The notes under the pieces were generated by a model. That model did not search any database and had not been told where the DNA came from. It saw only the letters and a list, made by a program, of their open reading frames with translations. Made by a program: the position numbers and the translations under genes. From Roseivirga sp. BDSF3-8 (GTDB lineage Bacteria; Bacteroidota; Bacteroidia; Cytophagales; Cyclobacteriaceae), in contig NZ_JBGNFV010000001.1 in assembly GCF_041449215.1 (NCBI RefSeq), forward strand, positions 5,101,001 through 5,165,000: a stretch of 64,000 nucleotides of DNA, in the 5' to 3' direction. How positions within the stretch are numbered: the first letter of the stretch is position 1; each line of letters begins with the position of its first letter. Shown piece by piece: positions 25,652-35,700 of this stretch.

Positions 25652-25679
25652 CCACTATAAATAGCGGGTTTTCACAAGT

Positions 25680-27233
25680 TTAGGACCGGTTCACCATGCT
25701 GCCGCAGGGTCGCAGATCGATATACCGGTTTATCCGCGAGTGATGGCACCAGGTGGTATCCTGTCCCAGTAACACGTTGGCCTGTTTGCCCATAGCAGCC
25801 GCCAGGGTAGCCGTACCGGTGGTAAGGCAGTACACTTCGCGGGCCGAGTAAATAATGTTGCAGTAATCCTGAAAGGAAGAGGCTTTAAGAAACTCACCAA
25901 AATGCGTGACCGGGATACTGCGATAGCCTTCCTTACCTTTTATATCACTCATTATCGATAACTGAAAGTCAGGGCTCAGGCCGTTTTCGAGAAAGTACTG
26001 TTCTACCAGAAAAAAATCGGTCTGATCTATCCGGCTGTCTGTCATAAAGTTCGGGTCATAGACTACCGCATTCTGCAAACCGGGGATAGCTTCGGCCTGG
26101 TAGTAGAGTTCCGGCTCATGAAAGCGGCGCTTGTCATCCAGCCCGTAGCCGAGCATCATGGCATCGAGAAAATTGAGTCGCTTACTCTCAGCCATAGAGA
26201 GGTCCGTAGCCTGTTCCTCGATACGCCCGCAGCCAGGGTTTTGCTCATGGCAATAGCCGTCTACAAAAGGGTTTGTCTCCCAGATAAAATACTGATACAA
26301 GTCATCGCGATAAGTGCCGCTCAGGGTAACTAAAACACGTTCGTACTTTCCACTTTCTTTGGCTATCCGCGGAATATGACTGAGCATGAGCAGATCGCCT
26401 AAGCCGGGATAATAGGGGGTAATGACCAGGTCTTTCTCCCCTGCTGTCACTACCGGCTTGTTTATTTCATATTCAGTATTGGCCCCGGAAACGATCATCA
26501 CCGGCTTATCGACTAAAGGCCTTTTTACTTCTTCCAAAATGGCAAAGTCTATTTCCTTGCCAATTCTGAACAGGTAGGCGGGATCCTCAAAATCACGGTA
26601 GTCGGCTACGGCCAGGTAGACTTTTTCCAGGAAATAGGGCCGGCTATAGTATTCTTCAAGTTGTTCCGGCGCCTCGGCCAGCATGCCTGCAATAGCCTCT
26701 CCTACTTCCTCACCGTATCTTTCCTCGAGCTGGTACAGGTACTGGGTGGCCTGTTCCAGACTCCAGTCTTCAATATAATACCATTCAAACCCAGGCAGAT
26801 CCCCATTGCCTGAAGGTCCGGTAAGCGTTACATATATCTCCGTCTGAGGACTGGTTTTCGCCAAATCCTTTACCAGGGAAAGAATAAGCTGTTTCTCATT
26901 GGGAAAGAGGCTATGAATGCCGTCGAAAAAAAATACTCCACTGGCATTTTCTTCAAGCCACTCACTGACCTGGCTTTTTACCAGGTTGGGGTCGATGTTC
27001 GCCTCCAGATCAATCCAGCAAACCTTTTTCCCGGATGCCTCTGCATCCCGGGCCAGCGCTTTCAGTAAGCTTGTTTTACCTGATTTACGCTTTCCGCTAA
27101 CCGTTACATGCCTGCCCCTCAAGAAGGAGGCAAGCCTGCCGGGGTGTACCACCTCTTCGTGGCCGTGAGCTGTGGAAAGTGTGAATGGCACTAAAGGCTC
27201 TGATGAAATAGAATTAGCCTGAGAGTCACTCAT
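25680..27233 (-). CDS. Fusion of P-loop NTPase and GT9-like domain
   Basis: A 517-residue cytoplasmic protein of unusual composition. The N-terminal half (about 40-230) is a P-loop NTPase: Walker A in VSGKRKSGKTSLLKAL (G47 to T54) and a Walker B-like GVFFFDGIHSL (D104), similar to STAND/AAA-type ATPases. The C-terminal half (about 250-500) resembles a GT9-like GT-B fold: VITPYYPGLGDLLMLSHIPR corresponds to the acceptor-side opening motif and VYCLTTGTATLAAAMGKQAN to the donor-side segment. I know no described enzyme with this pairing. It sits 1 bp from one carbamoyltransferase gene and 28 bp from the other, so an NTP-dependent sugar-related step or a scaffold in carbamoyl-sugar tailoring is the best inference. 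Confidence 0.55.
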   Translation of the reverse strand: MSDSQANSISSEPLVPFTLSTAHGHEEVVHPGRLASFLRGRHVTVSGKRKSGKTSLLKALARDAEASGKKVCWIDLEANIDPNLVKSQVSEWLEENASGVFFFDGIHSLFPNEKQLILSLVKDLAKTSPQTEIYVTLTGPSGNGDLPGFEWYYIEDWSLEQATQYLYQLEERYGEEVGEAIAGMLAEAPEQLEEYYSRPYFLEKVYLAVADYRDFEDPAYLFRIGKEIDFAILEEVKRPLVDKPVMIVSGANTEYEINKPVVTAGEKDLVITPYYPGLGDLLMLSHIPRIAKESGKYERVLVTLSGTYRDDLYQYFIWETNPFVDGYCHEQNPGCGRIEEQATDLSMAESKRLNFLDAMMLGYGLDDKRRFHEPELYYQAEAIPGLQNAVVYDPNFMTDSRIDQTDFFLVEQYFLENGLSPDFQLSIMSDIKGKEGYRSIPVTHFGEFLKASSFQDYCNIIYSAREVYCLTTGTATLAAAMGKQANVLLGQDTTWCHHSRINRYIDLRPCGSMVNRS

Positions 27234-27234
27234 A

Positions 27235-28986
27235 TCAGATAAAAGTATATACGTCCGTACTGATAGCAGAACGGTTAGAAGTGCGTACTTCCTTCAGGGT
27301 ATCTTCCAGGAAGGTAAGGTCGTTATCTTTCCGGCTGATCATAAAGGAACCTACTACCAGGCAGTCTATTTCGGTAAGAATAAAACACTCCAGCGCATCC
27401 ACAGGGGTACAAACGATCGGTTCCCCTCTTACATTAAATGATGTATTGAGGATAATCGGAGACCCTGTTTTGTTATTAAATTCAGTGAGCAGTGCGGCAA
27501 AAAGGGGATTGGTCTCTTCTGTAACAGTCTGGACCCTCGCCGAATTATCCACGTGGGTAATAGCAGGCAGATCGAGCGGAGAGTCTACCTGGCAGGTTTC
27601 CAGCATAAAGGGCGAGGGGTGATCCAGCTTAAAGTGGTTTTGTGCCTCTGATAGCAGCACGGCAGGAGCAAATGGCCTGAATCCTTCACGCTTTTTTACC
27701 ATCAGGTTGATCTTGTCCCTCATACCGGGATCTCGCGGGTCACCCAGTATGGAGCGGCACCCCAGGGCCCTGGGACCAAACTCCATCTTTCCCTGAAACC
27801 AGCCGACTACGTTGCCATCAGCTATCTTCTGAGCAGTGGCATCGATAAGCTCATCTTCATTTCCTTCAAAACCCGACCACTTAAGATCGGTCGCCTCAAG
27901 CATTCGCCGGATCTCAGCATCTGAAAACGCCGGCCCGTAATAGGCATGTGGCATAGGAGCGATCTTTTTGTCTTCGCTGTATTTCATATGCGACAGAGCG
28001 GCCGCTCCCAGGGCACAACCCGAATCATTGGAAGCAGGCTGTACAAACAGTTTTTTGAAAGGGCCTTCGCGTAAGATGCGGCCGTTGGCCACACAGTTGA
28101 GAGCTACGCCCCCTGCCATGCACAAATTCTCTTCTCCTGTCTTCTCGTGGAGGTAGGCGGCTTTTTCAAGCAGAAGCTCCTCGAGTACGACCTGCAGGCT
28201 ACGGGCCACGTCCATGTGGTTTTGATCCATTTTGGACTCCCGTACACGGGGCTGCATGCCAAAGAGGTCTACAAGCTCATCTGAATACATGCGCTCGCCG
28301 CCTATAAAGTCGAAGTACTTCATATTCAAGCGAAACTGCCCATCTTTGCGCCACTCAAACAGTTCTTCGATCTGCTGTCTATATACAGGTTTTCCGTACG
28401 GAGCCAGGCCCATTACCTTATACTCGCCATTATTGACTTTAAAGCCCAGGTAGCTGGTAATGGTACTGTATAGCAGCCCGATGGAATCGGGAAAATGCAC
28501 TTCTTCGAACAATTCTATGATGCTGCCCTTACCAGTGCCATAGGTAGTAGAAGCCCACTCTCCTACCCCATCGAAAGTCATGATGGCGGCAGAGTCAAAC
28601 CCGGAGAAAAAGAATGTACTGGCAGCATGTGACTCGTGGTGCTGATGAAAGTCTACAGGTCCTTCATACCCTAACAGCTCTCTTATCTCCCTCTCTGCCC
28701 TCCGGGGGTCAAGCTTTTCCTGCAAATGAGGAGCCAGGGGATCATGCCCGCTCCAAATCTGCCTGGCAAGCTTCATGACGGGGTCCTCATAATAGGCAAG
28801 CCTGTCTATGTCATTCAGTGTAAGTCCTGCTTCTTCCAGGCAGTACCTGAAAGCATGCAGAGGCATGGATGAGTCGTTCTTTTGACGGGTGAATCGCTCC
28901 TCCTGAGCAGCGGCTGTCAGTTTACCATTCTGCAGAATACAGCAGGCAGAATCATGGTAAAGAGCGGAAATTCCGATTATATTCAT
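27235..28986 (-). CDS. O-carbamoyltransferase (NodU/CmcH/TobZ family)
   Basis: A 583-residue enzyme of usual family length. It opens MNIIGISALYHDSACCILQN and has the metal-site motif FHQHHESHAASTFFFSGFD, the ATP-binding MTFDGVGEWAS and MAGGVALNCVANGRI, and in the YrdC-like half GNVVGWFQGKMEFGPRALGC and LNTSFNVRGEPIVCTP. All family landmarks I know are present, so it should form carbamoyl-AMP and transfer the carbamoyl group to an acceptor. Acceptors in known pathways include sugar hydroxyls (bleomycin, novobiocin, tobramycin) and, in zwittermicin, a diaminopropionate unit. Next to SbnB (25 bp), so either a sugar or the diaminopropionate side chain is a candidate. Confidence 0.9.
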   Translation of the reverse strand: MNIIGISALYHDSACCILQNGKLTAAAQEERFTRQKNDSSMPLHAFRYCLEEAGLTLNDIDRLAYYEDPVMKLARQIWSGHDPLAPHLQEKLDPRRAEREIRELLGYEGPVDFHQHHESHAASTFFFSGFDSAAIMTFDGVGEWASTTYGTGKGSIIELFEEVHFPDSIGLLYSTITSYLGFKVNNGEYKVMGLAPYGKPVYRQQIEELFEWRKDGQFRLNMKYFDFIGGERMYSDELVDLFGMQPRVRESKMDQNHMDVARSLQVVLEELLLEKAAYLHEKTGEENLCMAGGVALNCVANGRILREGPFKKLFVQPASNDSGCALGAAALSHMKYSEDKKIAPMPHAYYGPAFSDAEIRRMLEATDLKWSGFEGNEDELIDATAQKIADGNVVGWFQGKMEFGPRALGCRSILGDPRDPGMRDKINLMVKKREGFRPFAPAVLLSEAQNHFKLDHPSPFMLETCQVDSPLDLPAITHVDNSARVQTVTEETNPLFAALLTEFNNKTGSPIILNTSFNVRGEPIVCTPVDALECFILTEIDCLVVGSFMISRKDNDLTFLEDTLKEVRTSNRSAISTDVYTFI

Positions 28987-29011
28987 AGGTCTGTATCTTC
29001 TGGAGTTTTTA

Positions 29012-29986
29012 TCAGGTCAGCTCTACGCCTACCTTGTTTTCTCTGGCTTTCCGGTACAGGTACCCACCGGTAGCAATATCGAAAATGGCCATGCCCATAG
29101 GGTTGAACATGACAGTCTGATCAGCAGGTATGGTATTCAGATTGTTACTGGTGATATATGCAGCTATGTTATGGGTATCATCTTCATTTAGCAGTCCCTC
29201 CTTGTGCATATTTTCCACGTCCGTATTCTCACGGCATATCTCCTCCCAGTCATCGACTATCATCAGGTCCACATGTTCCCTGAAAGAAGGCTTGTAATCT
29301 CTTAACGAGACATTCAGGTGCAGTGACCCTTTCTTGGGTTTTCTGTCAATATAAGGTGCCTTCGAAACGGTACAGGTAACGAAGATGTCCGCCCCATCGA
29401 AGACTTCCTCCCATGAGTTACAAGCCGTCAGGTATTCACTATAGGCAGCGTCCGGCTTCTCTCCCTGGTCAAATTTCAGGTCGTAAACCTTAATGCTCTC
29501 AATGTAGTCACCAAATACCTCATGGATCATTTGTGCATGCATCCTGCCTATGGGTCCGAATCCTGTCATACCGACTTTGAGCTTACCTTCGGCACTGAGG
29601 TTCTTTTTGCGGATATATTCGTCAATAAAAAGCCCCGTCACCCCGGTAGTACGTATCACACTGGCATAGGCGGTATTTATTATGCTAAGAGGCTTACCCG
29701 TCTCTGCTTCATTGAGGATGGTAACTGAATGAGCACGGGGAATACCATTCCCTATGTTTTCAGGAAAACTGGCAATCCATTTCAGTCCCGCCATATTAGT
29801 TTCTCCTCCCAGAAAAGCAGGCATGGCGATGATCCTGTTAAGCGGGTTTCTATACCTCAGGTAAGGTTTTACCGGTTGAGAGAAATCTTCTTCTTTCAAT
29901 GCATGGACACCGTCTTTAAGGGCATCAAAAATTTCATTCCAGGCAAGGCCGAGCTGTTCCAGATGTTCCTGGTTCAAGTAGATCAT
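29012..29986 (-). CDS. sbnB: SbnB-type N-((2S)-2-amino-2-carboxyethyl)-L-glutamate dehydrogenase
   Basis: A 324-residue member of the ornithine cyclodeaminase/mu-crystallin family. The SbnB-specific N-terminus is clear: SQPVKPYLRYRNPLNRIIAMPA followed by GLKWIASFPENIGNGIPRAH. The NAD-binding Rossmann segment KVGMTGFGPIGRMHAQM follows at about residue 137. In staphyloferrin B synthesis SbnB oxidatively splits the SbnA product into 2-oxoglutarate and L-2,3-diaminopropionate using NAD. It lies 40 bp downstream of SbnA in the same direction, so the pair should supply diaminopropionate to the assembly line or to tailoring. Confidence 0.93.
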   Translation of the reverse strand: MIYLNQEHLEQLGLAWNEIFDALKDGVHALKEEDFSQPVKPYLRYRNPLNRIIAMPAFLGGETNMAGLKWIASFPENIGNGIPRAHSVTILNEAETGKPLSIINTAYASVIRTTGVTGLFIDEYIRKKNLSAEGKLKVGMTGFGPIGRMHAQMIHEVFGDYIESIKVYDLKFDQGEKPDAAYSEYLTACNSWEEVFDGADIFVTCTVSKAPYIDRKPKKGSLHLNVSLRDYKPSFREHVDLMIVDDWEEICRENTDVENMHKEGLLNEDDTHNIAAYITSNNLNTIPADQTVMFNPMGMAIFDIATGGYLYRKARENKVGVELT

Positions 29987-30026
29987 AGGAATATGTAATG
30001 TGCTGAGTTAAGAAATAAGTGACTGA

Positions 30027-31019
30027 CTAAAGGGCTAAGGATTTGCTCAAAGGCATACACTGTGCGCTTTTTTCCCTGGCCCATTGGTCGTTATAAACTG
30101 TATCAAGATAGGCTGTACCTTTATCAGGACATATGAATAGGGCATTTGCATCAGCCGGTACCTGGTGCTGCTTCAGGTATTTCTTTGCTGCAGCATAAGA
30201 GGCTCCGGAAGAACCTCCGCAGAAAATCATTTGCTCCTTTAGCAGTTCGTGGCAGCCCATGACCAATTCATCAAAAGAGACGTGTACTACATCGTCAATC
30301 TGTGCACTGGCCAGCAAACCGGGCACTTTACTGGACCCTATGCCAGACACGAACCGCTTGCGGGGCTGGCAGCCGAAAATAACGGATCCTTCCACATCCA
30401 CGGCCACTACCTTTACATTAGGAAACTTCTCCTTGATACGCTGAGAAACGCCGGTGATGGTACCGCCTGAGCTTACGCCGATAAATACATAATCGAGCCG
30501 GTCAAAGTCATTGCAAATCTCATTGCCTAGACTGTGATAATACCCCAAATAGTTGTCCGGATTTTCGTATTGGTTGGTCCAGAATGAGTTCGGCTCTTCT
30601 TCACAAATCTGCCGTACTTTCTCAAGTCGGGTGAGCAGATGCCCCCCGGTGGCGTCCTGTTCGGTTACCTTTACGACGCGGTCTACCATAAGTTTGAGCT
30701 GAGTCTCATAGCTATGGTTTATGTTAGGGTCTATTACCGGAATGAATTGTAACCCTAATATCCGGGTGATGTGTGCAAGTGCCAGGGCGAAGTTACCGGA
30801 GCTGGACTCCACGATGACCGTATCTTTATTGATCCGGTTATTGATAATCCCTTGATAGATAATATTGTACGCTGCCCTGTCCTTTACGCTTCCGGAGAAG
30901 TTAGTGTACTCTAGTTTTGTATACAGTCCGGCAGGCTCGTAATTCAGGCGCAGCAAAGGTGTATTGCCTATCAAAGAAGAGATCCTTTGCAGTTTTTCGA
31001 TCATAAGATGGTTTTTCAC
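30027..31019 (-). CDS. sbnA: SbnA-type PLP enzyme, first step to L-2,3-diaminopropionate
   Basis: A 330-residue fold-type II PLP enzyme of the cysteine-synthase group. It has SSLIGNTPLLRL, the PLP lysine in NFSGSVKDRAAYN, the substrate loop VESSSGNFALALAH, the phosphate-binding IGVSSGGTITGVS and the SbnA-type RKRFVSGIGSSKVPGLL. Known SbnA condenses O-phospho-L-serine with L-glutamate to give N-(1-amino-1-carboxyl-2-ethyl)-glutamate, the SbnB substrate. Start may be here or at the ATG five codons in (MIEKLQRISS). The gene follows the exporter by 10 bp. Housekeeping cysteine synthase is the alternative, but the pairing with SbnB makes that unlikely. Confidence 0.93.
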   Translation of the reverse strand: MKNHLMIEKLQRISSLIGNTPLLRLNYEPAGLYTKLEYTNFSGSVKDRAAYNIIYQGIINNRINKDTVIVESSSGNFALALAHITRILGLQFIPVIDPNINHSYETQLKLMVDRVVKVTEQDATGGHLLTRLEKVRQICEEEPNSFWTNQYENPDNYLGYYHSLGNEICNDFDRLDYVFIGVSSGGTITGVSQRIKEKFPNVKVVAVDVEGSVIFGCQPRKRFVSGIGSSKVPGLLASAQIDDVVHVSFDELVMGCHELLKEQMIFCGGSSGASYAAAKKYLKQHQVPADANALFICPDKGTAYLDTVYNDQWAREKSAQCMPLSKSLAL

Positions 31020-31029
31020 AGGTTATTTA

Positions 31030-32703
31030 TCAGCGGACTGTTTCGGTACGCTGAATGGTCTCGTCGCTTACTATACGACCAAAATTGAACTTAATTATCC
31101 GGTCGGCACAATGATAGTAATTATCATCATGGGTAACCGCTATTACGGTCTTTCCTTTATCCTTCAGATAAGGAAGTATTTCCGTATAGAATTTCTTTCG
31201 AAAGTGTGGGTCCTGGTCGGCAGCCCATTCATCCATTACAATGATTTGCTTGTCTTCCATAAGGGTATAGACAAGGGCCAGCCTTTTGCGCTGTCCTTTG
31301 GACATATCCGGATCGATAACCCCTCTTTCCTTGTCTATCTTTACTACCTCTCTGAGTTGAACTATGTCCAGATACGCGGCAAGCGGATGGCTGGATGGCT
31401 CAATCTCGAACCCATCGTAATTTTCGGTAAACAGATGATTATCGGTAAAAATAGCGGACATCTCATAGCCCATACCCTGGTACTCTTTGAGGCCTACATC
31501 TTTTCCGTCAATCCGGATGCTTCCTTCATCGGGAGAGTATAATCCGGTAAGGATATTGATAAAGGTACTCTTACCACTGCCGTTACCTCCGGTAATAAAG
31601 ATTACTTCACCCTTATTTACCGTGAGATCGAGAGGTCCTACATTAAAACCCGGCCCATAGTTATTAGAAGGATAGGTAAATTGTATTCCGCTGAAATCGA
31701 GCTTGTCAAAAGCCGCAAGTTTGGTATAAGGCTGGCTGTCATGGTTATCCCGCTCCACCAGCTTATCAAGCTGTGTTTCAAACCGGTTCAGCCGGTTCAA
31801 GGCAATCTTAGCCCGTGTATAAAACGGCACTAACCCTAGCATGCCGCCTACAGGCCCTATCAGGTACATAATGGTCACTACGAGGGTGATGATCTCGGGC
31901 ATGCTAAGATCAATAACAGCAGGCAATGCAAATAGGCAGATACCAATAATCACATACCAGCTATAGCTTCCCACCAGCTCGTTGTGCATGTATTTTATGC
32001 TGGTATCTTCAACGAGGTCTTTACTCCATGTACGGTTATGAATGAGGAATTTTTTGAAAATAGTCTGATTCCGTGTCCGGCTCATCTTCACCTCTCTGAA
32101 GCCTTTCAGCAGATCGTCCAGGTACCGGTAAAAGTCATTCTGAATGTCACGTAGCTTGTTTAGATCCCTTTCAATTTTCTTGTTTCTAAGCAGATAAAAG
32201 CCTAGCAATAATCCCATGGACACCAGTACCAGTAGCCCTCCCAGAGGGGCAAGCCAAAAGAAATATATTGTACAACATAAGATAATTACCCCGGAGTTGA
32301 TGGTATTAACTAATACATCGGGCACACTTCCCAGTACACTGGCATCCTGAATAGCAGTGTAGACCTTCTCCCGGCCTAACCGCTCAAAGGACTGGTAGGA
32401 AGCGTATTGCAGCTTTTCCAGAATAGATACCTGGGCATCCAGCAGCACACTGTTGGTAAGCTTTACCATATAGGTCTGCAGAGCCTTGTTACTGATTATC
32501 GATAATACGATCAGCAGCGCAAATACCTGCCAGGTGTACTCCGGAAAGTAAGGTAAAGGCTCTCCCGTGATCTTGCTGTTGATTATATACAGCATACCAC
32601 TGAAAAGCAAACTACTGACTCCCCCCAGGGCGCAGAGAGACACGTAAAACCACCGGGACTTATTTTGGAGTACGGTAAATATGTTTAGTTCTTTTTCTTT
32701 CAT
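31030..32703 (-). CDS. Cyclic-peptide/siderophore-type ABC exporter (SyrD/YojI-like)
   Basis: A 557-residue half-transporter: six membrane helices in residues about 15-330 and an ATPase domain in 350-550. The ATPase has Walker A FITGGNGSGKSTFINIL, the signature MSKGQRKRLALV (variant of LSGGQ, common in the SyrD/PvdE group) and Walker B IIVMDEWAADQDP, with H-loop VIAVTHDDNYYH. The DEWAADQDP sequence is typical of exporters linked to NRPS products. It likely works as a homodimer in the inner membrane moving the peptide or a precursor to the periplasm. It starts 35 bp after the last NRPS gene. A final periplasmic maturation step is possible but no periplasmic peptidase is in the window. Confidence 0.9.
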   Translation of the reverse strand: MKEKELNIFTVLQNKSRWFYVSLCALGGVSSLLFSGMLYIINSKITGEPLPYFPEYTWQVFALLIVLSIISNKALQTYMVKLTNSVLLDAQVSILEKLQYASYQSFERLGREKVYTAIQDASVLGSVPDVLVNTINSGVIILCCTIYFFWLAPLGGLLVLVSMGLLLGFYLLRNKKIERDLNKLRDIQNDFYRYLDDLLKGFREVKMSRTRNQTIFKKFLIHNRTWSKDLVEDTSIKYMHNELVGSYSWYVIIGICLFALPAVIDLSMPEIITLVVTIMYLIGPVGGMLGLVPFYTRAKIALNRLNRFETQLDKLVERDNHDSQPYTKLAAFDKLDFSGIQFTYPSNNYGPGFNVGPLDLTVNKGEVIFITGGNGSGKSTFINILTGLYSPDEGSIRIDGKDVGLKEYQGMGYEMSAIFTDNHLFTENYDGFEIEPSSHPLAAYLDIVQLREVVKIDKERGVIDPDMSKGQRKRLALVYTLMEDKQIIVMDEWAADQDPHFRKKFYTEILPYLKDKGKTVIAVTHDDNYYHCADRIIKFNFGRIVSDETIQRTETVR

Positions 32704-32738
32704 TTGATTGAATTAGAGGGCTGGCTAAAGCCACTAGT

Positions 32739-35700
32739 TCAGGTAAGGACCTTATTCACTTCTAAAACCATCTTCTTTAGTTCAGAAATGTATTCATCTA
32801 ATAACTGCTCTATAAATTGAGCCTCAAAGTAGGCTGTTTTATAGGTTATATCCATGGTGACCCCATCGGTGTATTCGGTGAAGGTCAGGTTAAGATTGAA
32901 ATACGGATATGTCTGGCTCCGGTGTTCCCTGTTGTATGACTGCAGGGCATCAGCCATAGGGTGGTCTACCGTATCAAAATTCAGCCATAATTCTCCTAAT
33001 GCATCCAGAGAATAATCGGTATCATTAAGCATATACTCAAATGGATAAAGCTTGTGGGCATCGGAGGCCCTTACTTCATTCTTCACAGATTCGAGATATT
33101 CCTCAACTGATTCGAATTTTTCAGGCTGAAGCCGATAGAGTACTATGTTTGTAAATGAGCCTATTAGGGACTGAAGGTCAGGATGATTACGCAGAGCCGT
33201 TACACTGCCTATGGTGATGAATTTTTCTCTGGTAAATAGCCAGAGGCAACGCGCCAGCCCTGCTACCAGGATAGAAAACACGCCTGATTCATGCTCCTCT
33301 GCCATCTCGCGGATTCTTTCGAACAGCTCAGTATCGATATGATGGGCATAACCGGCCCCAGCATAGGTCTGGGCGGAGGCTATGTGCCTGAAAGCCCGCT
33401 CTTTATCCACATCATCCATTGGATAAAAGTTTGCAGACATTTCCCTCTCAAGCTTTTCCCTGTGAGAGTAAACTAACTCGGGCGGGCTATCTTTCCGGTA
33501 ATAATCCTTTAGCTGAAATAAGGAGACAGGCCTGAGTTTATCATCCCAATACTTTTTTAATTCCGCCCCTCTGTCTGACTCCAGCAGATCATAGTACCAC
33601 TCAGCATAATCTGCGGACTGTACCCTGAGCGGCTCTAACTCGCTATTTTTCCCGGCTTCCAAAGCTGTGTAGGCTGCTTCCAGGTCTCTTTCAAATATGC
33701 CACGCGACCAGCCGTCTACTATAAAATGAGGTATGACGATCTGTATAATGTATCCGCCCTCACGGTTTCTGATGACAATCACCCGCATCAGACCCGGCGT
33801 TTCCAGGTCCATCATGGTCTGATGGCCTTCGCTAATGATTTTTTCTATAGCCGCTTTTTCGTCCTGGCTTTCTGTAAAGTCATAATATTCTATCTCCGGG
33901 GCAGCTTCTTCGGCAGGATGGATCTTCTGGCAAGCCACATTATCTACCGTATGAAAGGAGCTCCGCAGAACCTCATGTTTATCAATGACCTGCAGGAGTG
34001 CCTTAGGCAACAGGCGTAGATCCAGCCCGGGCCACTCATTTACTCCGCTGGAATTAAAGGGAATGCGTCCTACCTCCTGAAACTCATAGCGAACCCACAT
34101 TCCGGCCTGCTGAAAAGGAAGCCTGTAATACGTCTGCGGTGGCGCCTTAGGAATCTGTATTTCTGAGAGTGACGATTCAGCCGTATCTAAGTAAGCTGCC
34201 AGAGACCTTACAGTGGGAGCATCGAAAAAATGATCAAACGATAACTCTTTGGTGAAAGCCTCTTGCAAATTATTGATAACCGATATCGCCTTCAGAGAAT
34301 TACCTCCCAACTGAAAGAAGTTATCATCAACTCCTATAATTATATCTCCTAACTCCTGCTGCCATATCTCAGCAATCTTACCCTCTGTTTCGTTTCGGGG
34401 TGAAATTTTTGCCCCTTTATATCCCTTTCGTGGCTCGGGCAAATTCCGTTTATCAAGTTTATTACTAGGGGTTAAAGGTATTTTTTCCAGGGATGAAAAA
34501 CTGACCGGCACCATGTATTCAGGAACCTTTTGTTGCATAAATTCAGAGAGTTCCTCTTCCTCCAGTTCTTCATCAGACACATAGTAAGCCGCTAAATATT
34601 CCCTGCCATCAAAACCCCAAACCGCAATGGCGGCGTCTGTTACGGAAGGATGGAGTTTCAGGGCCTGGCTAATTTCACCGGTTTCTACACGGAAGCCCCT
34701 GATCTTGAACTGTTCATCTTCTCTCCCGGTAAATACCAGGTTGCCCTGCTCTTCCCATTGGCAGATATCTCCTGTTCGATAGAGCCTTTCCTCTCCGGCT
34801 ATGTCATGCAGGTACACAAATCGTTTTTCATTTTGAGCCGTATCATTCAGATAACCGGCGGCCAACCCCGTTCCGGATACAAATAGCTCTCCGGGCACTC
34901 CCGGGGGGGCAAGCTGGCCATCCTGATCCAGGATATAAGCTTTTAAGCCAATTAGAGGCCGCCCGACCGGGATTTTTTGTAAGGGCTTTTCATTTTCATG
35001 CACCTCATAAAACGAAATGGCTACTGAGCATTCTGTAGGGCCGTATCCGTTGAAGTAACGTACGCCGCCGGGAAGCCTATTCACGCTATCAGGATTGGCC
35101 TCCTCCCCTGCGGTGACGACCACTCGGAGGTTTTTAAGCTTCGAGAGGTTCATCAGGTTCAAATAGGAAGGCGTGGTACTGAATACCGTAATCTCACCAC
35201 CTTCCAGCAAATCTTCCATCGCCTGCTTATCCCTTATATTTTCTTCCGTGACTAACCGGAGGGTACCGCCACTCAGTAAGGTCGTATATATCTCAAAGAC
35301 GCTGGCATCAAATGTATAGGAGGCAAACTGAAGTACCGTATCGGCAGGTGTAAGCTCAAACATCCGCCCTGCATATGCGGCCATATTAGCGACCCCAACA
35401 TGCCTTACCGCCACCCCCTTAGGGGTACCGGTGGAGCCTGAAGTATAGATAACATAGGCAATATCTTCCTGCCCGGCCTGATTTTCCAGCTTACTCTCCG
35501 GAGATAAACGGGGCAGTTCTGTATGAACTATGCTGACCTTGCCTGTGTAGAATTCACTGGCCTTGTAGAGGTCATCATGGGTGATTAAAAGACCGGCATG
35601 ACTACTTTCCATAATATTTTTAAGCCGGTCAGAAGGGTCTTTGGGGTTTAACGGAAGATAAGCAGCACCTGCCTTCATAACCGCCAGCATGGATATGATC

